A DNA stretch of 64,000 nt from Legionella quateirensis (GTDB lineage Bacteria > Pseudomonadota > Gammaproteobacteria > Legionellales > Legionellaceae). The notes below the pieces were generated by a model. That model searched no databases. It was not told the origin of the DNA and was given only the letters and a program-made list of their open reading frames with translations. Shown here piece after piece: positions 17,718 to 26,684 of this stretch (its first letter is position 1; each line of letters begins with the position of its first letter). The stretch is taken from the NCBI RefSeq assembly GCF_001467955.1, contig NZ_LNYR01000003.1, positions 62,001-126,000 on the forward strand, given 5' to 3'. Position numbers and translations under genes: made by a program.

Positions 17718-20394
17718 CAGTTGCCTTCCTTAACCATTTCTGTGCTTCAATTACTAACAAAGGCAACATTCCCAATAAGATCCAGGAACTACATTGGGTG
17801 AATGAGACCGGCTCAATGCCAAATAATTCACGCAACATAGGAATGTGATGAATCAAGACCTGTAGTGAAAAGCTAATACTGACAATAAAGAGTAACCGCA
17901 GATTAGAGAAAAAGCCTATTTGCCAAATGGTTTTGGTTTGACTTCGAGCCCCAAAAGCGCGCAAAAGTTCCGCAGTGACTAATACTGAAAACGCCGCATC
18001 CTGGGCCTGGATTAAATCCTTATCGATTAAATATTCATACGCAAAAACACCAAGGGTTACCAAAGCCGTTAAGCAGCCAATAAACGTCACCCGTTTGAAA
18101 AAAGCAATATCCATCAGGGATTTTTGTGTGGCTCTTGGTGGTCTATCCAAAATCCCCGGTTCAGAAGGGTCGGTCGCTAAAGCAATGGCCGGCAGACCGT
18201 CTGTGATTAAGTTAATCCATAACAATTGAATAGGAAGTAAAGGCAATGGCCAACCGATTAACAATGCTATAAAAACCACCAGTAATTCTCCACTGTTTCC
18301 TGCTAACAAATAAGCGAGCGTTTTGGCAATGTTATCGTAAATCGTACGTCCTTCTTCAATCCCCGCCACAATTGAAGTGAAGTTATTATCCATGACAATG
18401 ATGTCAGCCGCTTCCTTAGTGACTGCAGTTCCTGTTTTTCCCATGGCAATACCCACAGACGCTTCTTTTAAAGCCGGAGCATCATTGACTCCATCTCCTG
18501 TCATCGCCACTACCATGTTTTGTTTTTTCCAGGCACGCACGATTTTTAATTTATGCTCGGCAGTTACACGAGCATAAACAGCAATGTCTTTAACGCAACG
18601 GTTAAATTCCTCCTCTGGCATATGTTCAAGTTCGTTGCCCGTGAGCAATCGGTCATTTGCTTCCAAAATACCAAGCTCTTGAGCAATCGCTCTTGCAGTA
18701 TCAGGATGGTCCCCTGTAATCATGATTGGTTTAATGCCTGCTTTTTTACAGCGAGCAACAGACTCTTTAGCGCTGGCATGAGGTGGGTCTTGAAGACCAA
18801 TAAGACCTAAAAACACCAGGTTGTTTTCAATGTCTTCGTCTTCCTTTTCTAGTAAAGCAGGCTCTAATTGGCGCTTAGCGAAAGCCAGTAGCCGCAACGC
18901 TTCACTGGCCATGAGTTCGCACGATTGTTTCATACGTGCCCTGTCATTCGGTGTTAATTTTTTAATGCCATCGTTTGTCAATATATGGGTACAACGCTCC
19001 AAAATGATTTCTGGGGCTCCTTTTACAAAAGCCATGAGTTCATTTTCTTGTTTGCAGACCACTGTCATCCGTTTACGCTCAGAACTAAACGGTAATTCTT
19101 TGATACGCAAAAGGGAGGTTTGAAGCTCACTTCGCCAAATCCCTCCTTTGGCTGCAGCAACCAAGAGCGCAACTTCGGTCGGGTCTCCTACCGTTGCCAT
19201 CTGCTCATTCTGCTGGCAAAATTCGGCGTTATTACAAGCCGCCATCGCTTGCAAGGTAGCCTGCAACATCTTGTCTTCAGGCACATTAATTTCTTGGGCT
19301 TGAAGTGAAAATCCCCCTGTTAGGTTATAGCCCTCGCCGCGAATGCTGTAAACATCCCTTGCGGTCACAAGCTTACGCGCAGTCATTTCGCCCACCGTTA
19401 AGGTGCCTGTTTTATCCGTGCAAATGACTTGTAAACAGCCGAGTGTTTCTACTGCTGCTAATCGTCTGACCAGCACCGCACGGCGCACCATACGTTGCAC
19501 CCCAAGTGCTAAAGCCACCGTGACCACAGCAGGCAAGCCTTCAGGGATTGCGGCAACTGCAAGACTCACTGAGCTCATGAACAGTTTAAAGAGGGGAATG
19601 TTACGAAGTAGTCCTAAACCAAAAATGGCAATTACAATGAAAAAGCAAAGCCACAACAAACGAGAACCCACTTGATTGAGTTTTTTCTGTAAAGGGGTTT
19701 CATCACGAGAAGCCTCGGTAAGCATTTTGGCAATATGTCCCATTTCCGTTTGCATTCCTGTTGCCACGACAAGAGCACGACCGGTGCCATCGGCAATGGA
19801 AGTTCCCGTAAACACCATGTTTTTGCGATCGGCTAAAGGCGTATCTTTAGCAAAAATATCAAGGCTTTTCGCAACCGGTATGGATTCTCCCGTGAGCGGT
19901 GCTTCATTGACCTTAAGTGATGACAACTCAAAAAGACGGGCATCTGCAGCGATTAAATCACCACTTTCAAAAAGGATAATATCACCGGGAACGATCTCAG
20001 AAGCAGCAATCCTCTTCGCATGACCGTCACGCAAGACGGTGGCTTTGGGTGCAGCCATTTGTTGTAGTGCCAGCATGGCACGATCGGCACGGTATTCTAA
20101 TACAAAGCCAATGATGGCATTTAAAATGACAATGGCAAAAATGGCGATGGCATCGGCTTTTTCATCCAATAAAAAAGAAACAATCACTGCACCCAAAAGT
20201 ACCCAAGTGACCACACTGCCAAATTGCTGCAAAAAAATGATTAAAGGGGATGTTTTCTTCTGTTGACTCAGTAAGTTAGGTCCTACTTCTTTTAACTGCT
20301 GCGCGGCTTGAGTTTCCGTTAATCCCAAAGCCAAATCGGTTTTAAACTGAGAAGCAATATCCTCAACTGTTTTCTCAAACCATAACTCTGCCAT
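17704..20394 (-). CDS. P2-type cation-transporting ATPase, 896 aa
   Basis: A Ca2+/Mn2+-like P-type ATPase rather than a heavy-metal P1B pump. It has the N-terminal cation-ATPase domain (GLTETQAAQQLKEVGPN), VPGDIILFESGD, the TGESIPV actuator loop, ICTDKTGTLTVGE phosphorylation site, TGDHPDTARAIA and [15 protein letters not shown]. The fourth membrane helix contains PEGLPAVVTVAL, as in SERCA-like pumps, and the C-terminal cation-ATPase domain has six helices. The ATG at 20394 was chosen because AAAGGA precedes it by eight bases. It heads the cusCBA operon, apart from one tiny lipoprotein gene. Its substrate may be Ca, Mn or another divalent metal. Confidence 0.88.
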   Translation of the reverse strand: MAELWFEKTVEDIASQFKTDLALGLTETQAAQQLKEVGPNLLSQQKKTSPLIIFLQQFGSVVTWVLLGAVIVSFLLDEKADAIAIFAIVILNAIIGFVLEYRADRAMLALQQMAAPKATVLRDGHAKRIAASEIVPGDIILFESGDLIAADARLFELSSLKVNEAPLTGESIPVAKSLDIFAKDTPLADRKNMVFTGTSIADGTGRALVVATGMQTEMGHIAKMLTEASRDETPLQKKLNQVGSRLLWLCFFIVIAIFGLGLLRNIPLFKLFMSSVSLAVAAIPEGLPAVVTVALALGVQRMVRRAVLVRRLAAVETLGCLQVICTDKTGTLTVGEMTARKLVTARDVYSIRGEGYNLTGGFSLQAQEINVPEDKMLQATLQAMAACNNAEFCQQNEQMATVGDPTEVALLVAAAKGGIWRSELQTSLLRIKELPFSSERKRMTVVCKQENELMAFVKGAPEIILERCTHILTNDGIKKLTPNDRARMKQSCELMASEALRLLAFAKRQLEPALLEKEDEDIENNLVFLGLIGLQDPPHASAKESVARCKKAGIKPIMITGDHPDTARAIAQELGILEANDRLLTGNELEHMPEEEFNRCVKDIAVYARVTAEHKLKIVRAWKKQNMVVAMTGDGVNDAPALKEASVGIAMGKTGTAVTKEAADIIVMDNNFTSIVAGIEEGRTIYDNIAKTLAYLLAGNSGELLVVFIALLIGWPLPLLPIQLLWINLITDGLPAIALATDPSEPGILDRPPRATQKSLMDIAFFKRVTFIGCLTALVTLGVFAYEYLIDKDLIQAQDAAFSVLVTAELLRAFGARSQTKTIWQIGFFSNLRLLFIVSISFSLQVLIHHIPMLRELFGIEPVSFTQCSSWILLGMLPLLVIEAQKWLRKATDEAL

Positions 20395-20530
20395 GACAGC
20401 CATCCTTTGCATGTGACCCCAGTCTTAATTTACTGAGCTCCATCCTACCCCAAATTTTAGCACTTAATCAGGTCTATTAATAAGCCACCTTAATGACAAG
20501 TCTTTGTAACATAACTCAAAGATTTTAGTC

Positions 20531-20677
20531 TTAGCGCCCACCACCGCCACCATGGCCAACATGTCCTTGCGCGACATGCTCATCTAAACTCTTGGTATTC
20601 TTGCCGGTAGTACTATTGTTCATACAAGCAGTAAGTACTAAACAACATGTTAAAATAAACCAATGACTTTGTTTCAT
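20531..20677 (-). CDS. Tiny Gly/His-rich lipoprotein, 48 aa
   Basis: The ATG at 20677 starts a signal peptide ending in VLTAC, a lipobox. The mature peptide is about 30 residues with a GHVGHGGGGGR tail. An upstream in-frame start is possible but would put 21 extra residues before the signal peptide. It is the first gene of the cation-efflux operon (promoter at 20716-20745). It resembles the 59-aa lipoprotein at 8182-8361 in design, not in alignable sequence. Confidence 0.7.
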   Translation of the reverse strand: MKQSHWFILTCCLVLTACMNNSTTGKNTKSLDEHVAQGHVGHGGGGGR

Positions 20678-20715
20678 GATGGTATTTATCCATGATTTTA
20701 AAGGGAAATAATTAC

Positions 20716-20745
20716 AATATAGACTGTTTGGCAATAGCAAGTCAA
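20716..20745 (-). promoter_or_regulatory. Promoter of the lipoprotein-ATPase-cusCBA operon
   Basis: On the minus strand TTGACT (20740-20745) and TATATT (20716-20721) are 18 bases apart. The -35 is embedded in TTGACTTG, the core that also occurs in the shared elements at 4272 and 5115. The transcript would start about 30 bases before the lipoprotein ATG. Confidence 0.5.
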
Positions 20746-20799
20746 AGCAGATGAATCAATAATGGATAAACATCCTTAATGTAATTATCCAAGATTTAG

Positions 20800-20805
20800 T
20801 ATAAT
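20800..20805 (+). promoter_or_regulatory. Possible -10 box for the secreted HVHP protein
   Basis: A perfect TATAAT lies 113 bases before the GTG start, with only a weak -35 (TTAATG) 18 bases upstream. It faces away from the efflux-operon promoter at 20716-20745. Confidence 0.3.
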
Positions 20806-20917
20806 AACCTAATCATGATATCATGCTACTCAATGATTAAAATCAGTAGCAAACAGACCGAATGACTGTAAGAAAATTATATACAGAACCATTAGTTGTC
20901 TTGGAGACTCAATTATT

Positions 20918-21784
20918 GTGAAAAAATTTGCCATTACCCTATTCAGCGTGTCATTGTTCACTGTACATCACCCTATCGCTTTTGCTGGAAACTCCCATCA
21001 TCATCCGATGAAAAACCTTACTGCTGCACATTCTTCAAAATCAGAGAATGCCTCTACTATGCGTTTATCGATTCAAGAAATAATTAATAAAAATGACAAA
21101 AAACTGGTAGTAATCAAAATAACTGACTCTAAAGGTAATAAACCAATCACACTAAATGACCTTGCTGAGGCACATACTCAAAGGATTCATTTGTTGATTA
21201 TTGATGATAATCTCATCGACTACAGTCATGTCCATCCAGTTGAAACAACTACACCCGGTATTTACCAATTTGAATGGCAGCCTACCCTCAAGAATGCTTC
21301 GTATCGTGCATGGGCCGATCTATTACCTGTGGATACAAAAATTCAGGAATACGTTATTGCAGATTTCTCCTCTCCAAAAAAAATGAAAAAAATGGGAAAT
21401 CGTATTGATCGCCGTCCTCTATTTGAAAGTACTGTCGATGGCTACCAATTCAAATTGTCTTTCGATAAAACACCCTTACATGTCGGTCAACCAGTCATGG
21501 GTAAAATAGATATTGTTGATGCCAAGGGAAAGCCAGTTCATACGTTAGAGCCGATTATGGGTGCTTACGCTCACATCGTTGGTTTTAATGAGGACTTCAA
21601 AACGGTTACCCATGTCCATCCAATGGGCAAAGAACCAACAAGCGAAATTGAGAGAGGAGGCCCCGAATTACAATTTCATATTGAACCCAATAAAGCGGGA
21701 TTTATTAAATTGTTTGCCCAAGTACAAATCAATGGGAAAACACTTTTTGCTCCGTTCGGAATCCCTGTAAAAAAATTGCTGTGA
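20918..21784 (+). CDS. Secreted protein with two HVHP-motif beta domains, 288 aa
   Basis: A signal peptide (ITLFSVSLFTVHHPIAFA) is followed by a His-rich stretch (NSHHHPMKNL). Two similar beta-rich halves follow: the first has HLLIIDDNLIDYSHVHPVE, the second GAYAHIVGFNEDFKTVTHVHP. Each HVHP sits in a short strand pair, so two periplasmic copper sites are plausible. This architecture recurs beside copper genes, but no function has been shown that I know of. The start is GTG, with TTGGAG upstream at long spacing. It is divergent from the cation-efflux operon and probably shares its regulation. Confidence 0.7.
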   Translation: MKKFAITLFSVSLFTVHHPIAFAGNSHHHPMKNLTAAHSSKSENASTMRLSIQEIINKNDKKLVVIKITDSKGNKPITLNDLAEAHTQRIHLLIIDDNLIDYSHVHPVETTTPGIYQFEWQPTLKNASYRAWADLLPVDTKIQEYVIADFSSPKKMKKMGNRIDRRPLFESTVDGYQFKLSFDKTPLHVGQPVMGKIDIVDAKGKPVHTLEPIMGAYAHIVGFNEDFKTVTHVHPMGKEPTSEIERGGPELQFHIEPNKAGFIKLFAQVQINGKTLFAPFGIPVKKLL

Positions 21785-22188
21785 GCTAGTTGATTTACTA
21801 GACTCAATGAATTATGAGCCTATCCAGCCACATATAAATACTTGGCGTACAAACCATCATTGACAGAGCGCTTCGACCCAACTCCACTCAGAACCCCTTC
21901 TTAATTTAAATACACTCCTACATTCAAGTCCACCTCATTAGTTATCTTTAATCTTGTCCAAAAACAGGTGCAACATACACTGTAGGTCTGATAAGATAAA
22001 ATCAAATAATGTGAGCAGGAAAATCCCGATAAGCGCGAACAACAACTCTTAGTTGTGTTCTATTTGTCGGAAAAAGAGTATATTGGGTACTTAATAAAAT
22101 TACTAAATGCTCTTTATTATTTAACTAAAAATGAAGTATTTGAATTTTAAAGCCAATACTAATTATCCTCAAATCAAAAATACATTTT
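21785..22188. other. Noncoding gap with no recognised gene
   Basis: About 400 bases without a convincing frame. Small dyads occur (CTAGTTGATTTACTAG near 21786 and ACAACTCTTAGTTGT near 22040), but neither has a T-tract to make a clear terminator. The composition does not differ from the neighbours. Confidence 0.5.
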
Positions 22189-22903
22189 ATGAAAAAACCG
22201 AGTAACATAATTTGTCATATTACTAAAAAACCACTCACCCCTGAAGAAGGTTATCGTGGTGATTTTATAAGAAAAGAAATAATTAAACTGATTAAAATAG
22301 ATCATCCTGATTTCAATCAAGATTCCTATATTTCAGTTGAAGAGCTTAATAATTATCGAAAAATTTATTTGTCCAGCTTGATAAAAAAAGAATCGGGTGA
22401 ATTAAATACGCTTGAAAAGGAGGTTATTGATGCAATTTCCAAAAATAAATTTCTTTCAGAAAATATTGAAATTTACATCGAAAAGGAATTAAGTTTTGGG
22501 CAAAAACTTGCTGATATCATTGCTAAATTTGCAGGTAGTTGGCTATTTATTATCTTTTTCTTTTTAATTATCATGCTCTGGGTAGGAATAAATGTTTTGG
22601 CGCTAACAATAAACCCATTTGATCCCTACCCGTTTATTCTACTTAACTTAATATTATCTTGTTTAGCAGCCATACAGGCACCAATTATTATAATGAGTCA
22701 AAATATTGGAGGAGAAAGACAGAAGAAGAGGTGAGCACGATTATAAAATTAATTTAAAAGCAGAGCTTGAAATTCGTTTACTGGATGAGAAGATGGATCA
22801 TCTAATGATGCATCAAAACAAAAGAATGGTTGAAATACAAGAATTGCAGATGGACTATCTTGAGGACATCCTAAAGAAAATTGAAGAAAAAATCATTCAA
22901 TAA
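22189..22903 (+). pseudogene. DUF1003 membrane protein interrupted by one frameshift
   Basis: The first frame (22189-22734) has the DUF1003 membrane pair (WLFIIFFFLIIMLWVGINV and FILLNLILSCLAAIQAPII) and reaches MSQNIGG before running out of frame. The second frame (22706-22903) continues with EEKDRRRGEHDYKINLKAEL, the usual next block of DUF1003 after MSQNRQ. Joining the two requires a single +1 shift at about 22700-22710, so the gene has one extra base there. Translation of the full protein would need frameshifting, or the base is an error. Confidence 0.8.
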
Positions 22904-23045
22904 CAAATAGACAAATGATGCGATGAAAAAGAGGAATCATTTGAATCTTCGGTTACTGGCAAAGGATGTAATTTACATTTTTTAATATACGTATTGAGCA
23001 CAATATGACCGGTATAGTCAAAAGTGGTAAATTTAGGATCCATAA

Positions 23046-23240
23046 TCTGTCCTAAATCAGCTCCAACACATTAGGCCTGAATTTACGCCGCATAAACTGC
23101 GACATACCTTTTTGAAGAAGGTGACCGTGCACTTTGCCCAGGAACTCAGTGGGAACGTTTCCATTAAAGAGATCTTTCGCTATGCCAAGCCGAGTCAGGA
23201 TGAGATGCAGTCAACGATTGAAGCGTTATTTGACAGTTAG
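23046..23240 (+). pseudogene. C-terminal remnant of a tyrosine recombinase
   Basis: An open stretch ends with TAG at 23238-23240 and encodes HIRPEFTPHKLRHTFLKK, containing the HxLRHTF catalytic block of tyrosine recombinases. It then encodes AQELSGNVSIKEIFRYAKP, where the final Tyr is the nucleophile-like position. The frame is closed upstream by TAA at 23043-23045. Roughly 55-65 residues remain of a protein of 300 or more. It is distinct from the intact recombinase at 27776-28369, so at least two integration events have marked this region. Confidence 0.75.
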
Positions 23241-23278
23241 GAACTAAAGATTTTGCTGCACTTATCTTATATAGTTGT

Positions 23279-23307
23279 TTGACACAAGATATAAATTCTA
23301 CTATTCT
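23279..23307 (+). promoter_or_regulatory. arsR promoter
   Basis: TTGACA (23279-23284) and TATTCT (23302-23307) are 17 bases apart, near consensus. The arsR ATG is at 23314, about seven bases after the -10, so transcription would start at or beside the start codon. The region between contains an imperfect dyad that could be the ArsR operator. Confidence 0.6.
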
Positions 23308-23313
23308 AGAAAT

Positions 23314-23679
23314 ATGGACATAAAAGAATCTCTAAAAATATTTGATACCCTTTCGCAAGAAACCCGTTTGCAAGTATTTAGATTACTTGTTCAGGCAGGA
23401 CCAGAAGGGTTATCAGCAAGCGCAATTGGCGACGAATTAGGTATCCTACACAATACCTTGTCATTTCATTTAAGCCATTTGTCTCATGCTGGAATTGTAA
23501 CTTCTTGCCGTAAAGGGCGTTATGTTTTTTATTCAGCAAATTTTGAATTAATGCGCGATTTTATCGCCTTTATGGTTCAGGATTGTTGCAGTAAACAACA
23601 AGTAAAAATTCAACAACCTGATACAAAAAATTGCATGGTCATTGAATTAAGTAGTTGTTGTCCTTCTACTAAGGAGTAA
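23314..23679 (+). CDS. arsR: ArsR-family arsenite-responsive repressor, 121 aa
   Basis: A winged-helix repressor: ETRLQVFRLL, GLSASAIGDELGILHNTLSFHLSHL (recognition helix) and GIVTSCRKGRYVFYSAN (wing) are canonical ArsR/SmtB parts. An As(III) site may be formed by the Cys cluster in the C-terminal tail (CC, NCMV, SCC), because the usual CVCDLC motif is absent at the helix. No ribosome binding site precedes the ATG at 23314; the promoter position suggests a leaderless message. It heads the four-gene operon, three bases before arsI. Confidence 0.88.
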   Translation: MDIKESLKIFDTLSQETRLQVFRLLVQAGPEGLSASAIGDELGILHNTLSFHLSHLSHAGIVTSCRKGRYVFYSANFELMRDFIAFMVQDCCSKQQVKIQQPDTKNCMVIELSSCCPSTKE

Positions 23680-23682
23680 ATC

Positions 23683-24153
23683 ATGAAGCGTTTTCATATT
23701 CATATTGGCGTTGAAAACCTTGCTGATAGCATCCGTTTTTATAATGCCTTGTTTGGAGCCGAACCTGTTAAAGTAAAATCGGATTATGCCAAATGGATGC
23801 TGGAAGATCCGCGTATCAATTTTGCAATTTCAACATGTGCTGGCACACATGGGGTGGAGCATATGGGTATCCAAGTAGATGACGCTGCTGAATTAGAGGA
23901 GTTAAGAAAACAGTTTTCAGAAGCCAATATTTCAACCCATAGCGATGGTGAAACAACCTGTTGTTATGCTAAATCAGAGAAATCTTGGGTGAATGATCCA
24001 AATGGAATCGCATGGGAAGCCTATCATACCATGGAAGATGCACAATTTTTTTCTGGTGAAAGGGCAACAAATAACGCCTGCTGTACACCAAAAACAAAGA
24101 GTTCAACTTCTTGCTGTGATTCCAGTTCAAAAACTGCTGGGTGCTGCGGATGA
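23683..24153 (+). CDS. arsI: ArsI/CadI-family metalloenzyme (C-As lyase-like), 156 aa
   Basis: A glyoxalase/VOC-fold dioxygenase. FHIHIGVENLADSIRFYN (His metal ligand), HGVEHMGIQVD (second His) and WEAYHT (the Glu ligand) are the Fe(II) ligands of ArsI. The vicinal pair in TTCCYAKSEK matches the cysteines that bind trivalent organoarsenicals. ArsI cleaves the C-As bond of methylarsenite. Three Cys pairs crowd the C-terminal tail (CCT, SCC, GCC), which may be metal-binding. CadI-type cadmium proteins share this fold, so substrate specificity is not certain. Confidence 0.85.
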   Translation: MKRFHIHIGVENLADSIRFYNALFGAEPVKVKSDYAKWMLEDPRINFAISTCAGTHGVEHMGIQVDDAAELEELRKQFSEANISTHSDGETTCCYAKSEKSWVNDPNGIAWEAYHTMEDAQFFSGERATNNACCTPKTKSSTSCCDSSSKTAGCCG

Positions 24154-24578
24154 TGAGCAATAGGCCTATTAAGCTGTTGTTTCTGTGCACAGGGAATTCT
24201 TGCCGCTCCATTATGGCCGAAGCAATAGTTAATCATTATGCCAGCGAGCGCTATCTTGCTTTTAGTGCGGGTAGTGCTCCAATTGGATATGTACATCCTA
24301 AAGCATTGGAAACACTTGAGTGTCATGGAATTAAACCCAATAAACCGCGTAGTAAATCCTGGAATACGCTTAAATCTCAGTCTATTGATTTAGTCATTAC
24401 TGTCTGCGATCAGGCCGCCAGTGAAAGCTGTCCTATTTTTCCAGGCCAACCCCAAAAACAACATTGGAGTATACCTGATCCCGCTAAAACCAAAGGAAGC
24501 GAAATAGAAATCAATGCAGCATTCGAATCAGTATTTAACCAACTGAAATCAAGAATAGAAAAGGAGCTGCTGGCATGA
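24150..24578 (+). CDS. arsC: Arsenate reductase, thioredoxin-coupled (LMW-PTPase) type, 142 aa
   Basis: The protein reduces arsenate to arsenite. [16 protein letters not shown] is the CX5R phosphate-binding loop with the nucleophilic Cys, and [14 protein letters not shown] contains the two resolving Cys residues of the thioredoxin-coupled family. PDPAK near residue 108 is the catalytic Asp loop. The start ATG at 24150 overlaps the arsI stop codon (ATGA). It is followed by acr3 with another four-base overlap. Confidence 0.92.
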   Translation: MMSNRPIKLLFLCTGNSCRSIMAEAIVNHYASERYLAFSAGSAPIGYVHPKALETLECHGIKPNKPRSKSWNTLKSQSIDLVITVCDQAASESCPIFPGQPQKQHWSIPDPAKTKGSEIEINAAFESVFNQLKSRIEKELLA

Positions 24579-25642
24579 CGACTTGTGGCACAAGCCGACT
24601 TTCATTTCTGGATCGCTATTTAACGCTATGGATTTTTGCAACGATGGGCATCGGTGTTTCCATTGGCTCCTTATTTACAGCAACTCCTCAATTTTTAAAT
24701 TCACTGTCAATTGGTTCTACCAATATCCCCATTGCAATGGGTTTGATTTTAATGATGTATCCGCCATTGTCCAAAGTAAAATATGAACAATTACCACTGA
24801 TTCTTAATGATTGGCGTATCTTACTATTGTCTTTGATTCAGAACTGGCTTATTGGTCCTTTCCTCATGTTTGGACTGGCCGTTTTGTTTTTGCATGGATA
24901 CCCCGAATACATGACTGGCCTCATTCTCATTGGATTGGCACGTTGCATTGCCATGGTGATAGTCTGGAACCAGTTAGCTGAAGGAGATAATCAGTATGTT
25001 GCAGCGTTGGTAGCGTTTAACAGTATTTTTCAATTGTTTTTCTTTAGCGTTTATGCCTGGTTTTTTCTTACTGTTTTGCCTCCAATAGTTGGCTTAAATG
25101 GGCAAATAATCCATATCAATTTTACGACCATTGCTGAAAGTGTCTTTATTTACCTTGGGATTCCCTTTCTGGCTGGGTTTCTTACACGTGTTGTATTAAT
25201 AAAACAAAAAGGTATAGACTGGTACGAAAATTACTTTTTACCAAAAATTTCTCCAATTACGTTCATAGCGTTGCTCTTTACGATTTTAGCCATGTTTTCC
25301 TTGAAAGGCGCGATGGTTTTGCAGCTTCCACTCGATGTCATTCGCATAGCTGTTCCCTTGATACTTTATTTTGTGGTCATGTTTTTCGTCAGTTTTGCAA
25401 TGGGAAAGCTTATTGGTGAAAACTACGAAAAAACAACGGCAGCCTCATTTACTGCAGCCAGCAATAATTTTGAATTGGCTATTGCTGTAGCAATTGCAAC
25501 TTTTGGACTTAATTCCGCTATTGCTTTTACAACAGTGATTGGCCCTCTTGTTGAAGTGCCAGTTCTAATTTTGCTCGTAAACGTTGCACTGTGGTTAAAG
25601 AAGTATTGGTTTTTGAAATTTAATCTTGGCAGTATAAAATAA
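24575..25642 (+). CDS. acr3: ACR3-type arsenite efflux permease, 355 aa
   Basis: An inner-membrane arsenite/proton antiporter of about ten helices. The N-terminus ([21 protein letters not shown]) carries the Cys and the LDRYLTLWI block typical of ACR3. Signature segments are IALARCIAM (in helix 4, with Cys), [11 protein letters not shown] and [18 protein letters not shown]. The ACR3 Cys essential for transport appears in [12 protein letters not shown]. It ends the ars operon. Together arsR-I-C-acr3 handle arsenite, arsenate and methylarsenite. Confidence 0.93.
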   Translation: MTTCGTSRLSFLDRYLTLWIFATMGIGVSIGSLFTATPQFLNSLSIGSTNIPIAMGLILMMYPPLSKVKYEQLPLILNDWRILLLSLIQNWLIGPFLMFGLAVLFLHGYPEYMTGLILIGLARCIAMVIVWNQLAEGDNQYVAALVAFNSIFQLFFFSVYAWFFLTVLPPIVGLNGQIIHINFTTIAESVFIYLGIPFLAGFLTRVVLIKQKGIDWYENYFLPKISPITFIALLFTILAMFSLKGAMVLQLPLDVIRIAVPLILYFVVMFFVSFAMGKLIGENYEKTTAASFTAASNNFELAIAVAIATFGLNSAIAFTTVIGPLVEVPVLILLVNVALWLKKYWFLKFNLGSIK

Positions 25643-25800
25643 CTCGCTATTATTGCCAGCTCGTATTTGTTGCGTTGCTTTAATTTTAATCAAAATTAAA
25701 GGGAAATGCATTTTTCTCTATTGCCTACAGACTTTAATTATTCACCATGAGATTCTTACTGAGATTCAATTCAGACACGACATTATGATTTTTACATTTA

Positions 25801-25829
25801 TTGACAAAAGTGCTCCATTGGAGCATAAT
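25801..25829 (+). promoter_or_regulatory. Promoter with palindromic operator for a RelE/HigA-type pair
   Basis: TTGACA (25801-25806) and CATAAT (25824-25829) are 17 bases apart. Between them lies a perfect dyad TGCTCCATTGGAGCA (25811-25825), overlapping the -10. The predicted transcript starts near the ATG at 25836. An antitoxin bound to this dyad would block the promoter. Confidence 0.65.
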
Positions 25830-25835
25830 GAGAAT

Positions 25836-26198
25836 ATGAAAAGAATGATAACAATAATCGAATTTCCTGGGTTCCTCTCCCAGGTGGGAAATTCAATCAG
25901 CGCATCTGAGCGCGATGAATTTATTAATTTTATTGCCCGAAACCCAGAGGCAGGAGATCTTATTCCGGGAACAGGTGGGGTGAGGAAAGTACGTTGGGGA
26001 AGCAATAATAAAGGAAAAAGCGGTGGTGTTAGAGTAATTTATTATTTTTACGATGAGCTTGCCCCTGTTTTTTTGTTAACCGCTTATGGGAAAGGGGAAA
26101 AAGAGAATTTAACTGTCGAGCAAAAGAAGCAAATATCAGCTCTTGCTCAAATTTTAAAGTCTGAGTGCAAGAACCGTAGGAGTCAAGAACATGACTAA
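25836..26198 (+). CDS. RelE/ParE-superfamily toxin, HigB2-like, 120 aa
   Basis: The protein starts MKRMITIIEFPGFLSQVG and contains GDLIPGTGGVRKVRW and KSGGVRVIYYFYDE, the conserved blocks of the RelE-like toxins often called HigB2 or NadT-associated. I chose ATG at 25836, but ATG at 25845 is possible; no clear ribosome binding site fits 25836. The C-terminal end overlaps the antitoxin gene by eight bases. Confidence 0.85.
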   Translation: MKRMITIIEFPGFLSQVGNSISASERDEFINFIARNPEAGDLIPGTGGVRKVRWGSNNKGKSGGVRVIYYFYDELAPVFLLTAYGKGEKENLTVEQKKQISALAQILKSECKNRRSQEHD

Positions 26199-26496
26199 TC
26201 GAAATATAGGAAATGAAATAATTCAAGGTATGACAGAGGCTATTGAGTATATTCGAGGCAATAAAGGATCTGCCAAGGTTCATAAAGTCGAAATACCTGA
26301 TGAAATTGATGTTCGAGAAATTCGAGAAAATCTTAATTTATCCCGAAAAGAATTCGCAGACAGTTTTGGCTTTAGTCCGAGAACATTACAGCATTGGGAG
26401 CAGGGCGATAGAATTCCTCATGGCTCTGCAAGAGTCCTGTTATTGCTTTTACAGCGTGAGCCAGCAACCATCGCAAAAATTCTACGTCAAAATTGA
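26191..26496 (+). CDS. XRE-family antitoxin, HigA2/NadS-like, 101 aa
   Basis: A helix-turn-helix protein: VREIRENLNLSRKEFADSFGFS is the HTH and RTLQHWEQGDRIPHGSA the following segment. Toxin first, antitoxin second is the HigBA order. It overlaps the toxin gene by eight bases and should repress at the dyad 25811-25825. Confidence 0.88.
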   Translation: MTNRNIGNEIIQGMTEAIEYIRGNKGSAKVHKVEIPDEIDVREIRENLNLSRKEFADSFGFSPRTLQHWEQGDRIPHGSARVLLLLLQREPATIAKILRQN

Positions 26497-26684
26497 AGTT
26501 ATGGCATGACGCATGTTTAATAATTATGGGGAGTTTCCCATACCCCAATTTCGCGAGCACTAACAGGTAGTAGACCATGCTTAGTAATCTCGTATAAATA
26601 ACTGAGTTTTATGCAACTTATATCAGCATGAACCTTTCATAATTGCGTAGGGATAGAGTTAACTCGGAGGACTCAAGCTGGCCT

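Noticed and set aside
22897..23043. A 48-codon minus-strand frame starting MDPKFTTFDYTG
   Set aside because: No family or ribosome binding site was found, and it overlaps the DUF1003 pseudogene tail.
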